Assembly: GCA_038253135.1 (NCBI GenBank)
Contig: JBBSHJ010000006.1
Span: 1 to 56,242, forward strand
From: JBBSHJ01 sp038253135
GTDB lineage: Bacteria; Actinomycetota; Actinomycetes; Mycobacteriales; QHCD01
Direction: 5' to 3'
Length of the DNA: 56,242 nucleotides
Part shown: positions 32,747-42,331 of the stretch, one piece after another
Numbering within the stretch: the stretch's first letter is position 1
How the letters are laid out: every line of letters begins with the position of its first letter
Made by a program: the position numbers and the translations under genes
The notes under the pieces: generated by a model
What the model was told of the DNA's origin: nothing
Database searches by the model: none
What the model saw: only the letters and a program-made list of their open reading frames with translations

Positions 32747-34093
32747 GTGACCGGAGTGCCTATCGACGCCCTCGGCCGTGCTCGCCGGACCGGCAGCGCC
32801 GGTCCGGCCGAGAGTGCCGACGTCATCGTCGTCGGCTGCGGCCCATCCGGCGCCACGGCGGCGTACTACCTGGCGCAGGCCGGTCTTGACGTCCTCGTGC
32901 TGGAGAAGACCGCGTTCCCGCGGGAGAAGGTCTGCGGCGACGGTCTGACCCCCCGCGCCGTCAAGAGCCTGATCGCCATGGGCGTCGACATCGGCACCGA
33001 CGAGCGGCCGAGCGGCTGGATCCGCAACAAGGGGCTTCGGGTCATCGGTGGTGGGCTTCGGCTCGAGCTGCCCTGGCCGGACCTCGCCAGCTATCCCGGT
33101 TTCGGCCTGGTGCGCACCCGCTACGACTTCGACGACATCCTTGCCGCCCGGGCCCGATCGGCCGGCGTCAAGATCCTCGAGCAGACCGGTGTGACCGGAA
33201 CGCTGCAGGACGACCGCGGCCGTGTCGTCGGCGTGTCGGCGAGCGCCGGCGCCGAGAAACGACCGGTCGAATACCGCGCCCCACTGGTGATCGCCGCTGA
33301 CGGTGTCGGCGGCCGGCTCGCCCGCTCCGTCGGGATCGGGCGGCGCGAGGACCGGCCGATGGGGGTCGCGGTACGCCGGTACTTCCGGTCGCCGCGGCAC
33401 GACGACGACTATCTCGAATCCTGGCTCGAGCTGCGCGCCGCGCCGGGAGCCACGGCGGCCCGGCGCAAGGACAAACTGCTTCCCGGCTACGGGTGGATCT
33501 TCGGTGTCGGTGACGGCACGTCCAATGTCGGGCTCGGCCTGTTGAACAGCTCGGGCGCCTTTCGCGACACCGATTACCGCTCGCTGCTGAAGGCATGGCT
33601 GGCCGCGCTACCGCCGGAGTGGGGATTTGTCGAGGAGAACGCCACCGGCCCGGTCCGTGGCGGCGGCCTGCCGATGGGCTTCAACCGCACCCCGCACTAC
33701 CGAGACGGTCTGCTGCTTGCCGGCGACGCCGGCGGGGCGGTCAACCCGTTCAATGGCGAGGGCATCGCCTACGCGATGGAGACCGGCAAGGCCGCCGCAG
33801 AGGTCGTCGCGCAGGCCGTGGCGCGGCCGACGGGGCCGGCCCGCGAGGCCGCGCTGGCGGCGTACCCGCAATTCCTGCGCGACAATTACGGCGCCTATTA
33901 CCGCCTGGGCGCGATCTTCGTGAAGCTGATCGGGCATCCGCAGGTGATGCGGATCGCGACCCAGCACGGAATGCCGCATCCGATGCTGATGAAGTTCGTC
34001 CTGAAGCTGCTCGCCAACCTTTCCGAGCCCACTGGCGGTGACGCGCACGACCGCATCATCGCGGCGCTGACGAAGCTGGTACCCGCCGAATGA
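32747..34093 (+). CDS. Geranylgeranyl reductase-family FAD protein (MenJ-like menaquinone reductase)
   Basis: FAD-dependent reductase of isoprenoid double bonds; the mycobacterial relative MenJ saturates one double bond of the menaquinone side chain. The 448-residue protein has the dinucleotide motif VIVVGCGPSGATAAYYLAQAG, the conserved EKTAFPREKVCGDGLTPRAV, APLVIAADGVGGRLAR, and GLLLAGDAGGAVNPFNGEGIAYAMETGKAAAEV. GTG at 32747 with GGGAAG upstream. It sits between menG and nuoA, and a Rex-type operator precedes it, consistent with a role in the respiratory quinone pool. Confidence 0.88.
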   Translation: MTGVPIDALGRARRTGSAGPAESADVIVVGCGPSGATAAYYLAQAGLDVLVLEKTAFPREKVCGDGLTPRAVKSLIAMGVDIGTDERPSGWIRNKGLRVIGGGLRLELPWPDLASYPGFGLVRTRYDFDDILAARARSAGVKILEQTGVTGTLQDDRGRVVGVSASAGAEKRPVEYRAPLVIAADGVGGRLARSVGIGRREDRPMGVAVRRYFRSPRHDDDYLESWLELRAAPGATAARRKDKLLPGYGWIFGVGDGTSNVGLGLLNSSGAFRDTDYRSLLKAWLAALPPEWGFVEENATGPVRGGGLPMGFNRTPHYRDGLLLAGDAGGAVNPFNGEGIAYAMETGKAAAEVVAQAVARPTGPAREAALAAYPQFLRDNYGAYYRLGAIFVKLIGHPQVMRIATQHGMPHPMLMKFVLKLLANLSEPTGGDAHDRIIAALTKLVPAE

Positions 34094-34274
34094 ATGGCAC
34101 ATATCGACGGCCTACCGCTACCGGTGGGCCGCGCGAAACCGGCACCGCGCGACGGCCTAGAGTTGTCTCGTTTGCGCGCACGACCTGCGTGTTCGCCCAG
34201 CGGTCGAGACGTGCGGTATCAGGGGCCACCGGAAGGCGAAACCGGATCCGGCGGCGGGAGGATGGAGGCATCGG
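34094..34274. other. Gap between the reductase gene and nuoA
   Basis: 181 bases without a gene. TAGAGT (34158-34163) could be a -10 box for nuoA, and GATGGAGGCATCGG at its end is the nuoA ribosome binding site. I see no Rex-type palindrome here. Confidence 0.35.
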
Positions 34275-34646
34275 ATGGACCTGACTCTCACCCCCTACAT
34301 TCCCATCGTCTTCCTGTCCGTGGTGGCGGTCGGGTTCGCGGTGGTCTCCGTCGTGCTGTCGACGATCATGGGTCCGCGGCGCTACAACCGGGCCAAGTAC
34401 GACGCGTACGAGTGCGGGATCGAGCCGAGCCCGCAGCCGGTGGGCGGCGGGCGGGTCCCCGTGAAGTTCTACCTGACGGCGATGCTCTTCATCGTCTTCG
34501 ACATCGAGATCGTCTTCGTCTACCCCTACGCGGTGGCCAACCGCGCGCTCGGCGTCTTCGGGGTCGTCGAGATCGTGCTGTTCGTCGCCACCGTGTTCGT
34601 CGCGTACGCCTACGTGTGGCGGCGCGGCGGTCTTGACTGGAATTAA
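34275..34646 (+). CDS. nuoA: NADH-quinone oxidoreductase subunit A
   Basis: Small membrane subunit of complex I at the junction of the peripheral and membrane arms. The 123 residues show three helices and the conserved loop YNRAKYDAYECGIEPSPQPVGGGRVPVKFYLTAMLFIVFDIEIVFVYPYA, including the exposed Cys of the active/deactive loop. ATG at 34275 with GGAGG eight bases upstream. First gene of nuoA-N in the canonical 14-gene order. Confidence 0.97.
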   Translation: MDLTLTPYIPIVFLSVVAVGFAVVSVVLSTIMGPRRYNRAKYDAYECGIEPSPQPVGGGRVPVKFYLTAMLFIVFDIEIVFVYPYAVANRALGVFGVVEIVLFVATVFVAYAYVWRRGGLDWN

Positions 34647-34667
34647 CCGGAAGAGGACGCAACCGCC

Positions 34668-35345
34668 GTGGGTCTGGAAGAGAAGCTCCCGAACGGGATA
34701 CTGCTGACGAGCCTGGAAAAGGTCGTCAACTACACCCGCAAGGCGTCGGTCTGGCCGGCGACCTTCGGCCTGGCGTGCTGCGCCATCGAGATGATGGCCG
34801 TCGGCGGCTCTCGCCACGACATCGCCCGATTCGGCATGGAGCGATTCTCCGCATCACCTCGGCAGGCGGATCTGATGATCGTCGCCGGTCGAGTCAGCCA
34901 GAAGATGGCGCCGGTGCTGCGGCAGATCTACGACCAGATGCCCAACCCGAAATGGGTGCTGTCGATGGGCGTTTGCGCGACCTCGGGCGGCATGTTCAAC
35001 AATTACGCGATCGTGCAGGGCGTCGACCACGTCGTACCCGTCGACATGTACCTGCCCGGCTGCCCGCCGCGGCCGGAAATGCTGCTCGATGCGATCCTGA
35101 AACTGCACGAGAAGATCATGCATGAGCCGCTCGGACCCAAGCGGGCCAAGCAGCTGCGCGACAACCCGCCGGAGCGGGTCGGCATCACGCCTTCCTCGCT
35201 CGCCTACGCGCCGGCCAACGGGCGCCGCAACCCGCTCGGCCTGCCCACGTATCGGGCCAGGGAAGGCGAGCTGCCGCAGTTCCCGGGCGGCGTGCCGTCC
35301 GAGCCCGGCCCGCGGAACGGGCGGGGCCAGGAGTCGTCCCGATGA
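34668..35345 (+). CDS. nuoB: NADH-quinone oxidoreductase subunit B
   Basis: Carries cluster N2, the last iron-sulfur centre before quinone. The 225-residue protein contains the four ligands in FGLACCAIEMM, GVCATSGGMFNNYA and YLPGCPPRPEMLL. Residues after about 165 form an actinobacterial Pro/Arg/Gly-rich tail. GTG at 34668 with GGAAGAGG upstream. Its stop codon overlaps the ATG of the longest linker repeat, which leads to nuoC. Confidence 0.97.
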   Translation: MGLEEKLPNGILLTSLEKVVNYTRKASVWPATFGLACCAIEMMAVGGSRHDIARFGMERFSASPRQADLMIVAGRVSQKMAPVLRQIYDQMPNPKWVLSMGVCATSGGMFNNYAIVQGVDHVVPVDMYLPGCPPRPEMLLDAILKLHEKIMHEPLGPKRAKQLRDNPPERVGITPSSLAYAPANGRRNPLGLPTYRAREGELPQFPGGVPSEPGPRNGRGQESSR

Positions 35346-35517
35346 GCGACACGAGAGCCGCCGTGAGGGTGTGTCGATTGACGAGGCAGCGGGTTTCGTC
35401 GACCGACGAGGGGGCGAGCCGAGCGAGGTACGAGCGAGGCGCGCAGCGACCGGGGCGATCGACCAGAGGCAATGAGGAGCTCGCGACGGGGCGCGCAGCG
35501 ACCGAGGAGGTCGCGCA

Positions 35518-35521
<4 letters not shown>
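35342..35521 (+). repeat. MIRU-like linker repeat / 59-aa micro-ORF between nuoB and nuoC
   Basis: ATG overlaps the nuoB stop (ATGA); TGA overlaps the nuoC GTG (GTGA). The peptide contains VCRLTRQRVSSTDEGASRARYERGAQRP and ends GRAATEEVAQ. The DNA has two copies of the GCGCGCAGCGACCG module, the second ending GAGGAGGTCGCGCA just before the start. Longest copy, equivalent in layout to the nuoL/nuoM one. Confidence 0.75.
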
Positions 35522-36329
<808 letters not shown>

Positions 36330-36333
<4 letters not shown>

Positions 36334-36413
36334 GCGTGCGCCGACTGACGAGGGAGCGAGCATCCGAGGAGCGTGCGATGAGGCGCGCAGCGACTGAGGA
36401 GGTCGCGCGATGA
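36330..36413 (+). repeat. MIRU-like linker repeat / 27-aa micro-ORF between nuoC and nuoD
   Basis: A TTG overlapping the nuoC stop opens LSVRRLTRERASEERAMR-RAATEEVAR, whose TGA overlaps the nuoD ATG. It contains GTGCGCCGACTGACGAGGGA and GCGCGCAGCGACTGAGGAGG followed by TCGCGCGATGAG. This is the cleanest short copy of the family. Confidence 0.75.
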
Positions 36414-37750
36414 GCATTGGCCATGACGAGTACGCGAGCGCTCGGGAGACGACCGAGGGACGGGTCTACACCGTCACCGGCGGCGACTGGGACGAAACCT
36501 TCGGCCACGGCAATTTCGGGGGCGGCGAGATCCCCGACGAGGACCGCATCGTCGTCAACATGGGCCCCCAGCACCCGTCGACGCACGGCGTGCTGCGGAT
36601 CGTGCTCGAACTCGAAGGCGAGACGGTCACCGATGCGCGTGCCGTCGTCGGCTTCCTGCACACCGGCATCGAGAAGAACTGCGAGTTCCGCACCTGGACG
36701 CAGGCGGTCACGTTCCTGACCCGCGCCGACTACCTGTCGCCGGTCTTCAACGAGACCGGCTACTGCATGGGCGTGGAGAAGCTGCTCGGCATCGCGGTGC
36801 CGGAACGGGCCGTCACGATCCGGGTGATCATGATGGAGCTCAACCGGATCGCGTCGCACCTCGTGTGGCTGGCGACGGGCGGCAACGAGCTGGGCGCCAC
36901 CACGCCGATGACCGACGGCTTCATGGATCGCGAGCGGATCCTCGACATCTTCGAGATGGCCTCGGGCCTGCGCATGAACATGGCCTACGTCCGCCCCGGC
37001 GGCCTGTCCCAGGACCTGCCCCCGGGGACGATCGAGGAGATCCGGGGGCTCGTTCCCTACCTGCGCAAGCGGGTTGACTGGTACGAAGGCCTGCTGACCG
37101 GGCAGCCGGTCTTCTACAAGCGACTCAAGGAAGTTGGCTTCATCGACGTGCCGGGGTGCCTCGCGCTCGGGATCACCGGCCCGGTGCTGCGCGCGGCCGG
37201 CTTGCCGTGGGATCTGCGCAAGACGATGCCGTACGCCGGCTATGAGAATTACGAGTTTGACGTGCCGACGCACACCGACAGCGACTGCTTCGCGCGTTAT
37301 CTCGTCCGGATGGAGGAGATGCGGCAGTCCTGCAACATCATCGAGCAGGCGCTCGACCGGCTCGAGCCGGGGCCGGTGATGGTGCTGGACAAGAAGGTCG
37401 CATGGCCCTCTCAGCTCGCCCTCGGCGGCGACGGGATCGGCAACTCCCTCGGGCACGTCCGCCACATCATGGGGCAGTCGATGGAGGCGCTGATCCACCA
37501 CTTCAAGCTGGTGACCGAGGGCTTCCGCGTCCCGGCTGGGCAGGTCTACTCACCCGTCGAGGGCCCCCGCGGCGAGCTCGGCTATCACATCGTCTCGGAC
37601 GGCGGCACCAGGCCGTATCGCGTGCACGTGCGCGAACCATGCTTCATCAACCTGCAGGCCGTCGGACCGATGCTTGAGGGCGGGATGGTCGGCGACGCCG
37701 TCGTGTCGATCGCCTCGCTCGACCCGGTGATCGGGGGCACCGACCGATGA
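36410..37750 (+). CDS. nuoD: NADH-quinone oxidoreductase subunit D
   Basis: 49-kDa subunit forming the quinone pocket with NuoB. The 446-residue protein has NMGPQHPSTHGVLRIVLELEGE with the quinone-binding His, FLHTGIEKNCE, RVIMMELNRIASHLVWLATGGNELGATTP, and the C-terminal SPVEGPRGELGYHIVSDGGTRPYR, RDEPCFIN-like (VREPCFINLQAV) and GGTDR ending. ATG at 36410 overlaps the linker TGA; an N-terminal stretch of about 40 residues is actinobacterial. A degenerate linker follows before nuoE. Confidence 0.97.
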   Translation: MSIGHDEYASARETTEGRVYTVTGGDWDETFGHGNFGGGEIPDEDRIVVNMGPQHPSTHGVLRIVLELEGETVTDARAVVGFLHTGIEKNCEFRTWTQAVTFLTRADYLSPVFNETGYCMGVEKLLGIAVPERAVTIRVIMMELNRIASHLVWLATGGNELGATTPMTDGFMDRERILDIFEMASGLRMNMAYVRPGGLSQDLPPGTIEEIRGLVPYLRKRVDWYEGLLTGQPVFYKRLKEVGFIDVPGCLALGITGPVLRAAGLPWDLRKTMPYAGYENYEFDVPTHTDSDCFARYLVRMEEMRQSCNIIEQALDRLEPGPVMVLDKKVAWPSQLALGGDGIGNSLGHVRHIMGQSMEALIHHFKLVTEGFRVPAGQVYSPVEGPRGELGYHIVSDGGTRPYRVHVREPCFINLQAVGPMLEGGMVGDAVVSIASLDPVIGGTDR

Positions 37751-37842
37751 CCGCATCCCGACATTTGGCGGCGGTACGTCGTCTACGACGTCAAGCCGCC
37801 ACAACTACGAGGCGCGGACCATCTGAGGAGGTCGGGCGGTGA
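37747..37842 (+). repeat. Degenerate MIRU-like linker with large hairpin / 31-aa micro-ORF between nuoD and nuoE
   Basis: ATG overlaps the nuoD stop and TGA overlaps the nuoE GTG. The peptide ends TTRRGPSEEVGR, matching the RRAATEEVAR end of other copies, while the 5' half is unrelated. That half forms an inverted repeat: TGGCGGC (37766-37772) with GCCGCCA (37795-37801), enclosing ACGTCG/CGACGT. Confidence 0.6.
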
Positions 37843-38543
37843 CACAGGCTCGGGTCTTCGACGAGAAGACCGCAAAGGAGGCGAAGCAGATCATCGCGCG
37901 TTACCCGCGGCCGCGCTCGGCGCTGCTGCCGATGCTGCACCTGGTGCAGTCGGTGGAGGGCTTTGTGAGCCCCGGCGGGATCGCGTTCTGCGCAGAGCAG
38001 CTCGATATCACACCGGCGCAGGTCGGCGCGGTGGCGACGTTCTACACGATGTACAAGCGGCACCCGACGGGCGATCACCTCGTCTCGGTCTGCACCAACA
38101 CGCTGTGCGGCCTGCTCGGCGGCGACGAGATCTACGCGGCGCTGGCGCAGAAGCTCGGCGTCGGGCATGACGAGACGACGGCGGACGGCACGATCACGTT
38201 CGAGCATGCCGAATGCCTCGCGGCGTGCGACTATGCGCCCGTCGTGACCGTCGACTATGAGTTCTACGACCAGCAGACGGTGGAGTCGGCCGAGCAGCTC
38301 ATCGACGAGTTGCGGGCCGGCAGCAGGCCGCAGCCCAGCCGCGGCGCGCCGCTGTGCACGTTCAAGGAGGTCTCTCGGGTGCTCGCCGGTTTCACCGACG
38401 ACGGGTCGGCGGTCGAGGGCGCGGGCACCGGCGTACCGACCCTCGCCGGGCTCAGGCTCGCGCGGGAGCGCGGCGAGACGGCACCGGCCTACGACCCGGC
38501 GACGCCAGTGCCACCGCTTCCTCCGAAGGAGGAGAAGAAGTAG
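37839..38543 (+). CDS. nuoE: NADH-quinone oxidoreductase subunit E
   Basis: 24-kDa subunit of the NADH dehydrogenase module with a [2Fe-2S] cluster. The 234 residues contain AEQLDITPAQVGAVATFYTMY and the cluster ligands in SVCTNTLCGLLGGDEIYAAL and AECLAACDYAPVVTVDYEFYD. The tail after about residue 165 is extended. GTG at 37839 with GAGGAGG upstream inside the linker. nuoF begins on the base after its stop. Confidence 0.96.
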   Translation: MTQARVFDEKTAKEAKQIIARYPRPRSALLPMLHLVQSVEGFVSPGGIAFCAEQLDITPAQVGAVATFYTMYKRHPTGDHLVSVCTNTLCGLLGGDEIYAALAQKLGVGHDETTADGTITFEHAECLAACDYAPVVTVDYEFYDQQTVESAEQLIDELRAGSRPQPSRGAPLCTFKEVSRVLAGFTDDGSAVEGAGTGVPTLAGLRLARERGETAPAYDPATPVPPLPPKEEKK

Positions 38544-39839
38544 ATGCCGCTCACACCCGTCCTCACCAAGCGCTGGGACGTCCCGCAGTCCTGGTCACTT
38601 TCGACCTACGAGTCGCTCGAGGGCTACCAGGCGCTGCGCAAGGCCCTCGCGTGCGAGCCGAAACAGCTCGTGCAGACGATGTCGTCGGCGACGCTGCGCG
38701 GCCGCGGCGGTGGCGGCTTCGGCACCGGCATGAAGTGGGACTTCATCAACGACGACGGCAAGGCGCACTACCTTGTCGTCAACGCCGATGAGGGCGAGCC
38801 GGGCACCTGCCGGGACGCCCCGCTGATGATCTGTGATCCGCACTCGCTGATCGAGGGCATCGTGATCGCCAGCTACGCGGTGCGCTGCAACCACGCGTTC
38901 ATCTACGTGCGCGGCGAGCTGATCCATGCCCGCCGGCGGCTGGACAACGCCGTCCGCGAGGCCTATGCCGCCGGCTACCTGGGCAAGAACATCCTCGACT
39001 CGGGATTCGACCTCGAGATCACCATCCACTCCGGAGCCGGTGCCTACATCTGCGGCGAGGAGACGGCGCTGCTCGACTCGCTCGAGGGCTACCGCGGCCA
39101 GCCGCGGTTGAAGCCGCCGTTTCCGGCCATCGCCGGGCTCTATCAGCTGCCGACGGTCGTCAACAACGTGGGCACGCTCGCCTCGGTGCCGTCGATCATC
39201 CTGGCCGGTCCTGACTGGTGGACGGCCATGGGCACCGAGAAATCCCCGGGCACGGCGATCCACTCGGTCTCCGGCCGGGTCAAGCGGCCGGGCCAGTACG
39301 AGGCGCCGCTCGGCTCGACGCTGCGGGAGATACTCGAGATGGCCGGCGGCATGCGGGACGGTCACGAGCTGAAGTTCTGGACGTCCGGCGGCGCCTCGCT
39401 GCCGCTGCTGACCGCCGAGCACATCGACGTACCGATGGACTTCAACTCGCCGCTGGGCAACATCGCCGGCACCGGCGCGATGATGATCTTCGACGACTCC
39501 GACTGCATCGTGCGCGCGGTGAAGAAGTGGAGCGAGTTCTACGCCCACGAGTCGTGCGGCAAGTGCACCCCGTGCCGCGAGGGCACCTACTGGTACGTGC
39601 AAATATACGAGCGGCTGGAGCGCGGCGAGGCCACCTCCCGCGACATCGACCTGCTGCTCGACATCTCCGACAGCATCCTCGGCCGGGCGTTCTGCCCGCT
39701 CGGCGACGGCGCCACCAGCCCGGTGACCGCGTCGATCAAGTACTTCCGGGACGAGTACGTCGCGCACTACGAGAGGGGTGGGTGCCCGTTCGGCAAGGCA
39801 CCCGCCGCCTCGTCTCATGTCATGGCAGGAGCCCACTGA
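38544..39839 (+). CDS. nuoF: NADH-quinone oxidoreductase subunit F
   Basis: 51-kDa subunit that oxidises NADH through FMN and passes electrons to a [4Fe-4S] cluster. The 431 residues show the nucleotide motif LRGRGGGGFGTGMKWDF, FMN motif NADEGEPGTCRDAPLMICDPHSLIEG, GAGAYICGEETALLDSLEG, the cluster motif ESCGKCTPCREGTYW and the fourth ligand in FCPLGDGA. The region around LERGEATSRDIDLLLDISDS reappears as a broken fragment near 55.7 kb. ATG directly follows the nuoE stop. Confidence 0.97.
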   Translation: MPLTPVLTKRWDVPQSWSLSTYESLEGYQALRKALACEPKQLVQTMSSATLRGRGGGGFGTGMKWDFINDDGKAHYLVVNADEGEPGTCRDAPLMICDPHSLIEGIVIASYAVRCNHAFIYVRGELIHARRRLDNAVREAYAAGYLGKNILDSGFDLEITIHSGAGAYICGEETALLDSLEGYRGQPRLKPPFPAIAGLYQLPTVVNNVGTLASVPSIILAGPDWWTAMGTEKSPGTAIHSVSGRVKRPGQYEAPLGSTLREILEMAGGMRDGHELKFWTSGGASLPLLTAEHIDVPMDFNSPLGNIAGTGAMMIFDDSDCIVRAVKKWSEFYAHESCGKCTPCREGTYWYVQIYERLERGEATSRDIDLLLDISDSILGRAFCPLGDGATSPVTASIKYFRDEYVAHYERGGCPFGKAPAASSHVMAGAH

Positions 39840-39841
39840 GA

Positions 39842-42331
39842 ATGACGACTGCCCCCGAGACCACGGAGCAGAAGCCCGATCTCGTCACCGTCACCATCGA
39901 CGGCTTCGAGATCAGCGTTCCCAAGGGCACCCTGATCATCCGTGCCGCGGAACAGCTCGGTATTTCGATCCCGCGGTTCTGTGACCACCCGCTGCTGGAC
40001 CCGGTCGGCGCCTGCCGGCAGTGCCTGGTCGAGGTCCCCGACATGGGCAACGGCCGCGGCATGCCCAAGCCGCCGGCGTCGTGCACGACGACGGTGATGC
40101 CCGGCATGGTCATCAAGACCCAGGTGACCAGCGCGGTGGCCGAGCGCGCGCAGCGCGGCAACATGGAGCTGCTGCTGATCAACCACCCGCTCGATTGCCC
40201 GATCTGCGACAAGGGCGGCGAGTGCCCGCTGCAGAACCAGGCGATGAGCTCCGGTGCGCCGGAGAGCCGGTTCCTCGACCGCAAGCGCACCTTCCCCAAG
40301 CCGATCGCGATCTCCTCGCAGGTCCTGCTCGACCGCGAGCGGTGCGTGCAATGCGCCCGGTGCACCCGATTCTCCGACCAGGTCGCCGGCGACGCCTTCA
40401 TCGATCTGTTCGAGCGCAGCGCCAACGAGCAGGTGGCGATCGCCGAGGGCCATCCGTTCCAGTCCTACTTCTCCGGCAACACCGTGCAGATCTGCCCGGT
40501 CGGCGCGCTCACCGGCGCGTCGTACCGCTTCCGATCCCGGCCGTTCGACCTGGTCTCCACACCCTCGATCTGCGAGCACTGCGCCGCCGGCTGCGCGCAG
40601 CGCACCGACTGGCGTCGCGGCAAGGTGCTGCGCCGGCTGGCCGGTAACGATCCCGAGGTCAACGAGGAGTGGAACTGCGACAAGGGCCGGTGGGCCTTCG
40701 CCTACACCGAGCAGCGCGACCGCATCCTCACCCCGCAGGTCCGTGCCGAGGACGGCGAGCTGCACGAGGCGTCGTGGCCCGAGGCACTCGAGCGGGCCGC
40801 TGCCGGCCTGCGGCAGGCCCGCGAGCACGGCGGGGTCGGGGTGCTCCCTGGCGGCCGGCTGACCTACGAGGACGCCTACAGCTATGCCAAGTTCGCGCGC
40901 ACGGTGCTCGGCACCAATGACATCGACGCGCGGGCCCGGCCGCATTCGCCTGAAGAGCAGCGGTTCCTCGCCGAGCGGGTCGCCGGCGTGCGCGAGGATG
41001 CCGGTGTCACCTACGCCGATCTCGGGGCCGCGCCGACCGTGCTGCTGGCCGGTCTCGAGCCCGAGGAGGAGTCGCCGATCCTCTTCTTGCGGTTGCGCAA
41101 GGCGGTACGCCGCACCCGGCTCGCGGTCTTCTCGATCGCGCCATTCGCGACGCGAGGGCTCACCAAGCTCGACGGCATCCTGATCCCGACCCGTCCCGGC
41201 GCCGAGCGGCTGGCACTGGCCACCGCGCCCGAGAATGTGACCGAAGCGCTGCGGGCGCCGGGCGCCGTGATCCTCGTCGGCGAGCGGCTGGCCGAGATCC
41301 CGGACGCACTGACCGCCGCCGCCGCCCTCGCCGACCGGACCGGGGCGAAGCTGGCATGGATCCCGCGGCGGGCGGGGGAGCGCGGGGCGATCGACGCCGG
41401 TGCGTTACCGGGCCTGTTACCCGGCGCTCGCATCGTCGCCGATGCCGCGAGCCGCGACGAGGTCGCGGCCGTGTGGGGCACCGCCGTACCGGAGACCGCG
41501 GGGCGTGACCTGACGGGCATGCTGCGGGCGGCCGTTCACGGCGAGCTGGCGGGCCTGCTCGTCGGCGGCGTCGACACCGGCGACCTGCCCGATCCCGAGC
41601 TCGCCGAGCGGGCGCTCGAGGCCGCCGGTTTCGTGGTCAGCCTCGAGCTGCGCCGGAGCCCGGTCACCGCACGCGCCGACGTCGTTCTCCCGGTCGCTCC
41701 GACGACCCAGAAGGCCGGCAGCTTCATCGACTGGGAAGGTCGCGTGCGGCACTTCGACGAGACCTTCCAGGCCTCGGGAGCGCTCGGCGACGGGCGCGTC
41801 CTGCACGCGCTCGCCGAAGAGCTGAATGTCTTTCTGGGACTGCCGACGCCCTCGGCCGCGGCCGCGGAGCTCGACCGGCTGGGCATCGCCCGCCGGGCAA
41901 CCCGCGACGATTCGGCCGGCCGCAGCGGGTCGCCGGCTGCGCATAGCGCTACCTCGGCCGCGGGACCGGCGACGCCGGGAGCCGCGGACGCCGTACTCGC
42001 GACGTGGTCCTACGCGCTCGACGCCGGCCGGATGCAGGACGGCGAGGAGCATCTTGCTGGTACGGCGAAGGCGGCCGGAGCCGTGCTGTCTCCGGCGACC
42101 GCGGCCGGTCTCGGCGTGGTGGACGGGGCGGTGGTGACCGTCGCGTCGGAGCATGGTGAGATTTCCGTGCTCGCCCAGGTGGTCGCGTCGATGGTCGACG
42201 GTGCGGTCTTCGTCCCGACCAACTCGCTGGGCGCGAATCCCGGCACGGCCGTTCGCAGGAACCTGCGGGTCGGCAACGGTGCCCCAGTACGGCTAAGAGC
42301 AATGAGCGGACCGGCGGGAGGTACGGCATGA
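39842..42331 (+). CDS. nuoG: NADH-quinone oxidoreductase subunit G
   Basis: 75-kDa iron-sulfur subunit. The 829-residue protein begins with a [2Fe-2S] ferredoxin domain (FCDHPLLDPVGACRQCLVEV), then the His/Cys cluster region CPICDKGGECPLQNQ, RCVQCARCTRF with CPVGAL, and the additional cluster motif CEHCAAGCAQRTDWRRGKVLRRLAGN. From about residue 250 it is a molybdopterin-oxidoreductase-like fold without an expected cofactor. ATG at 39842 is chosen; the upstream frame is a shadow of nuoF. Stop overlaps the nuoH start (ATGA). Confidence 0.96.
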   Translation: MTTAPETTEQKPDLVTVTIDGFEISVPKGTLIIRAAEQLGISIPRFCDHPLLDPVGACRQCLVEVPDMGNGRGMPKPPASCTTTVMPGMVIKTQVTSAVAERAQRGNMELLLINHPLDCPICDKGGECPLQNQAMSSGAPESRFLDRKRTFPKPIAISSQVLLDRERCVQCARCTRFSDQVAGDAFIDLFERSANEQVAIAEGHPFQSYFSGNTVQICPVGALTGASYRFRSRPFDLVSTPSICEHCAAGCAQRTDWRRGKVLRRLAGNDPEVNEEWNCDKGRWAFAYTEQRDRILTPQVRAEDGELHEASWPEALERAAAGLRQAREHGGVGVLPGGRLTYEDAYSYAKFARTVLGTNDIDARARPHSPEEQRFLAERVAGVREDAGVTYADLGAAPTVLLAGLEPEEESPILFLRLRKAVRRTRLAVFSIAPFATRGLTKLDGILIPTRPGAERLALATAPENVTEALRAPGAVILVGERLAEIPDALTAAAALADRTGAKLAWIPRRAGERGAIDAGALPGLLPGARIVADAASRDEVAAVWGTAVPETAGRDLTGMLRAAVHGELAGLLVGGVDTGDLPDPELAERALEAAGFVVSLELRRSPVTARADVVLPVAPTTQKAGSFIDWEGRVRHFDETFQASGALGDGRVLHALAEELNVFLGLPTPSAAAAELDRLGIARRATRDDSAGRSGSPAAHSATSAAGPATPGAADAVLATWSYALDAGRMQDGEEHLAGTAKAAGAVLSPATAAGLGVVDGAVVTVASEHGEISVLAQVVASMVDGAVFVPTNSLGANPGTAVRRNLRVGNGAPVRLRAMSGPAGGTA

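Noticed and set aside
34094..34274. Rex operator directly before nuoA
   Set aside because: No GTGAA-N4-TTCAC palindrome is present in this gap.
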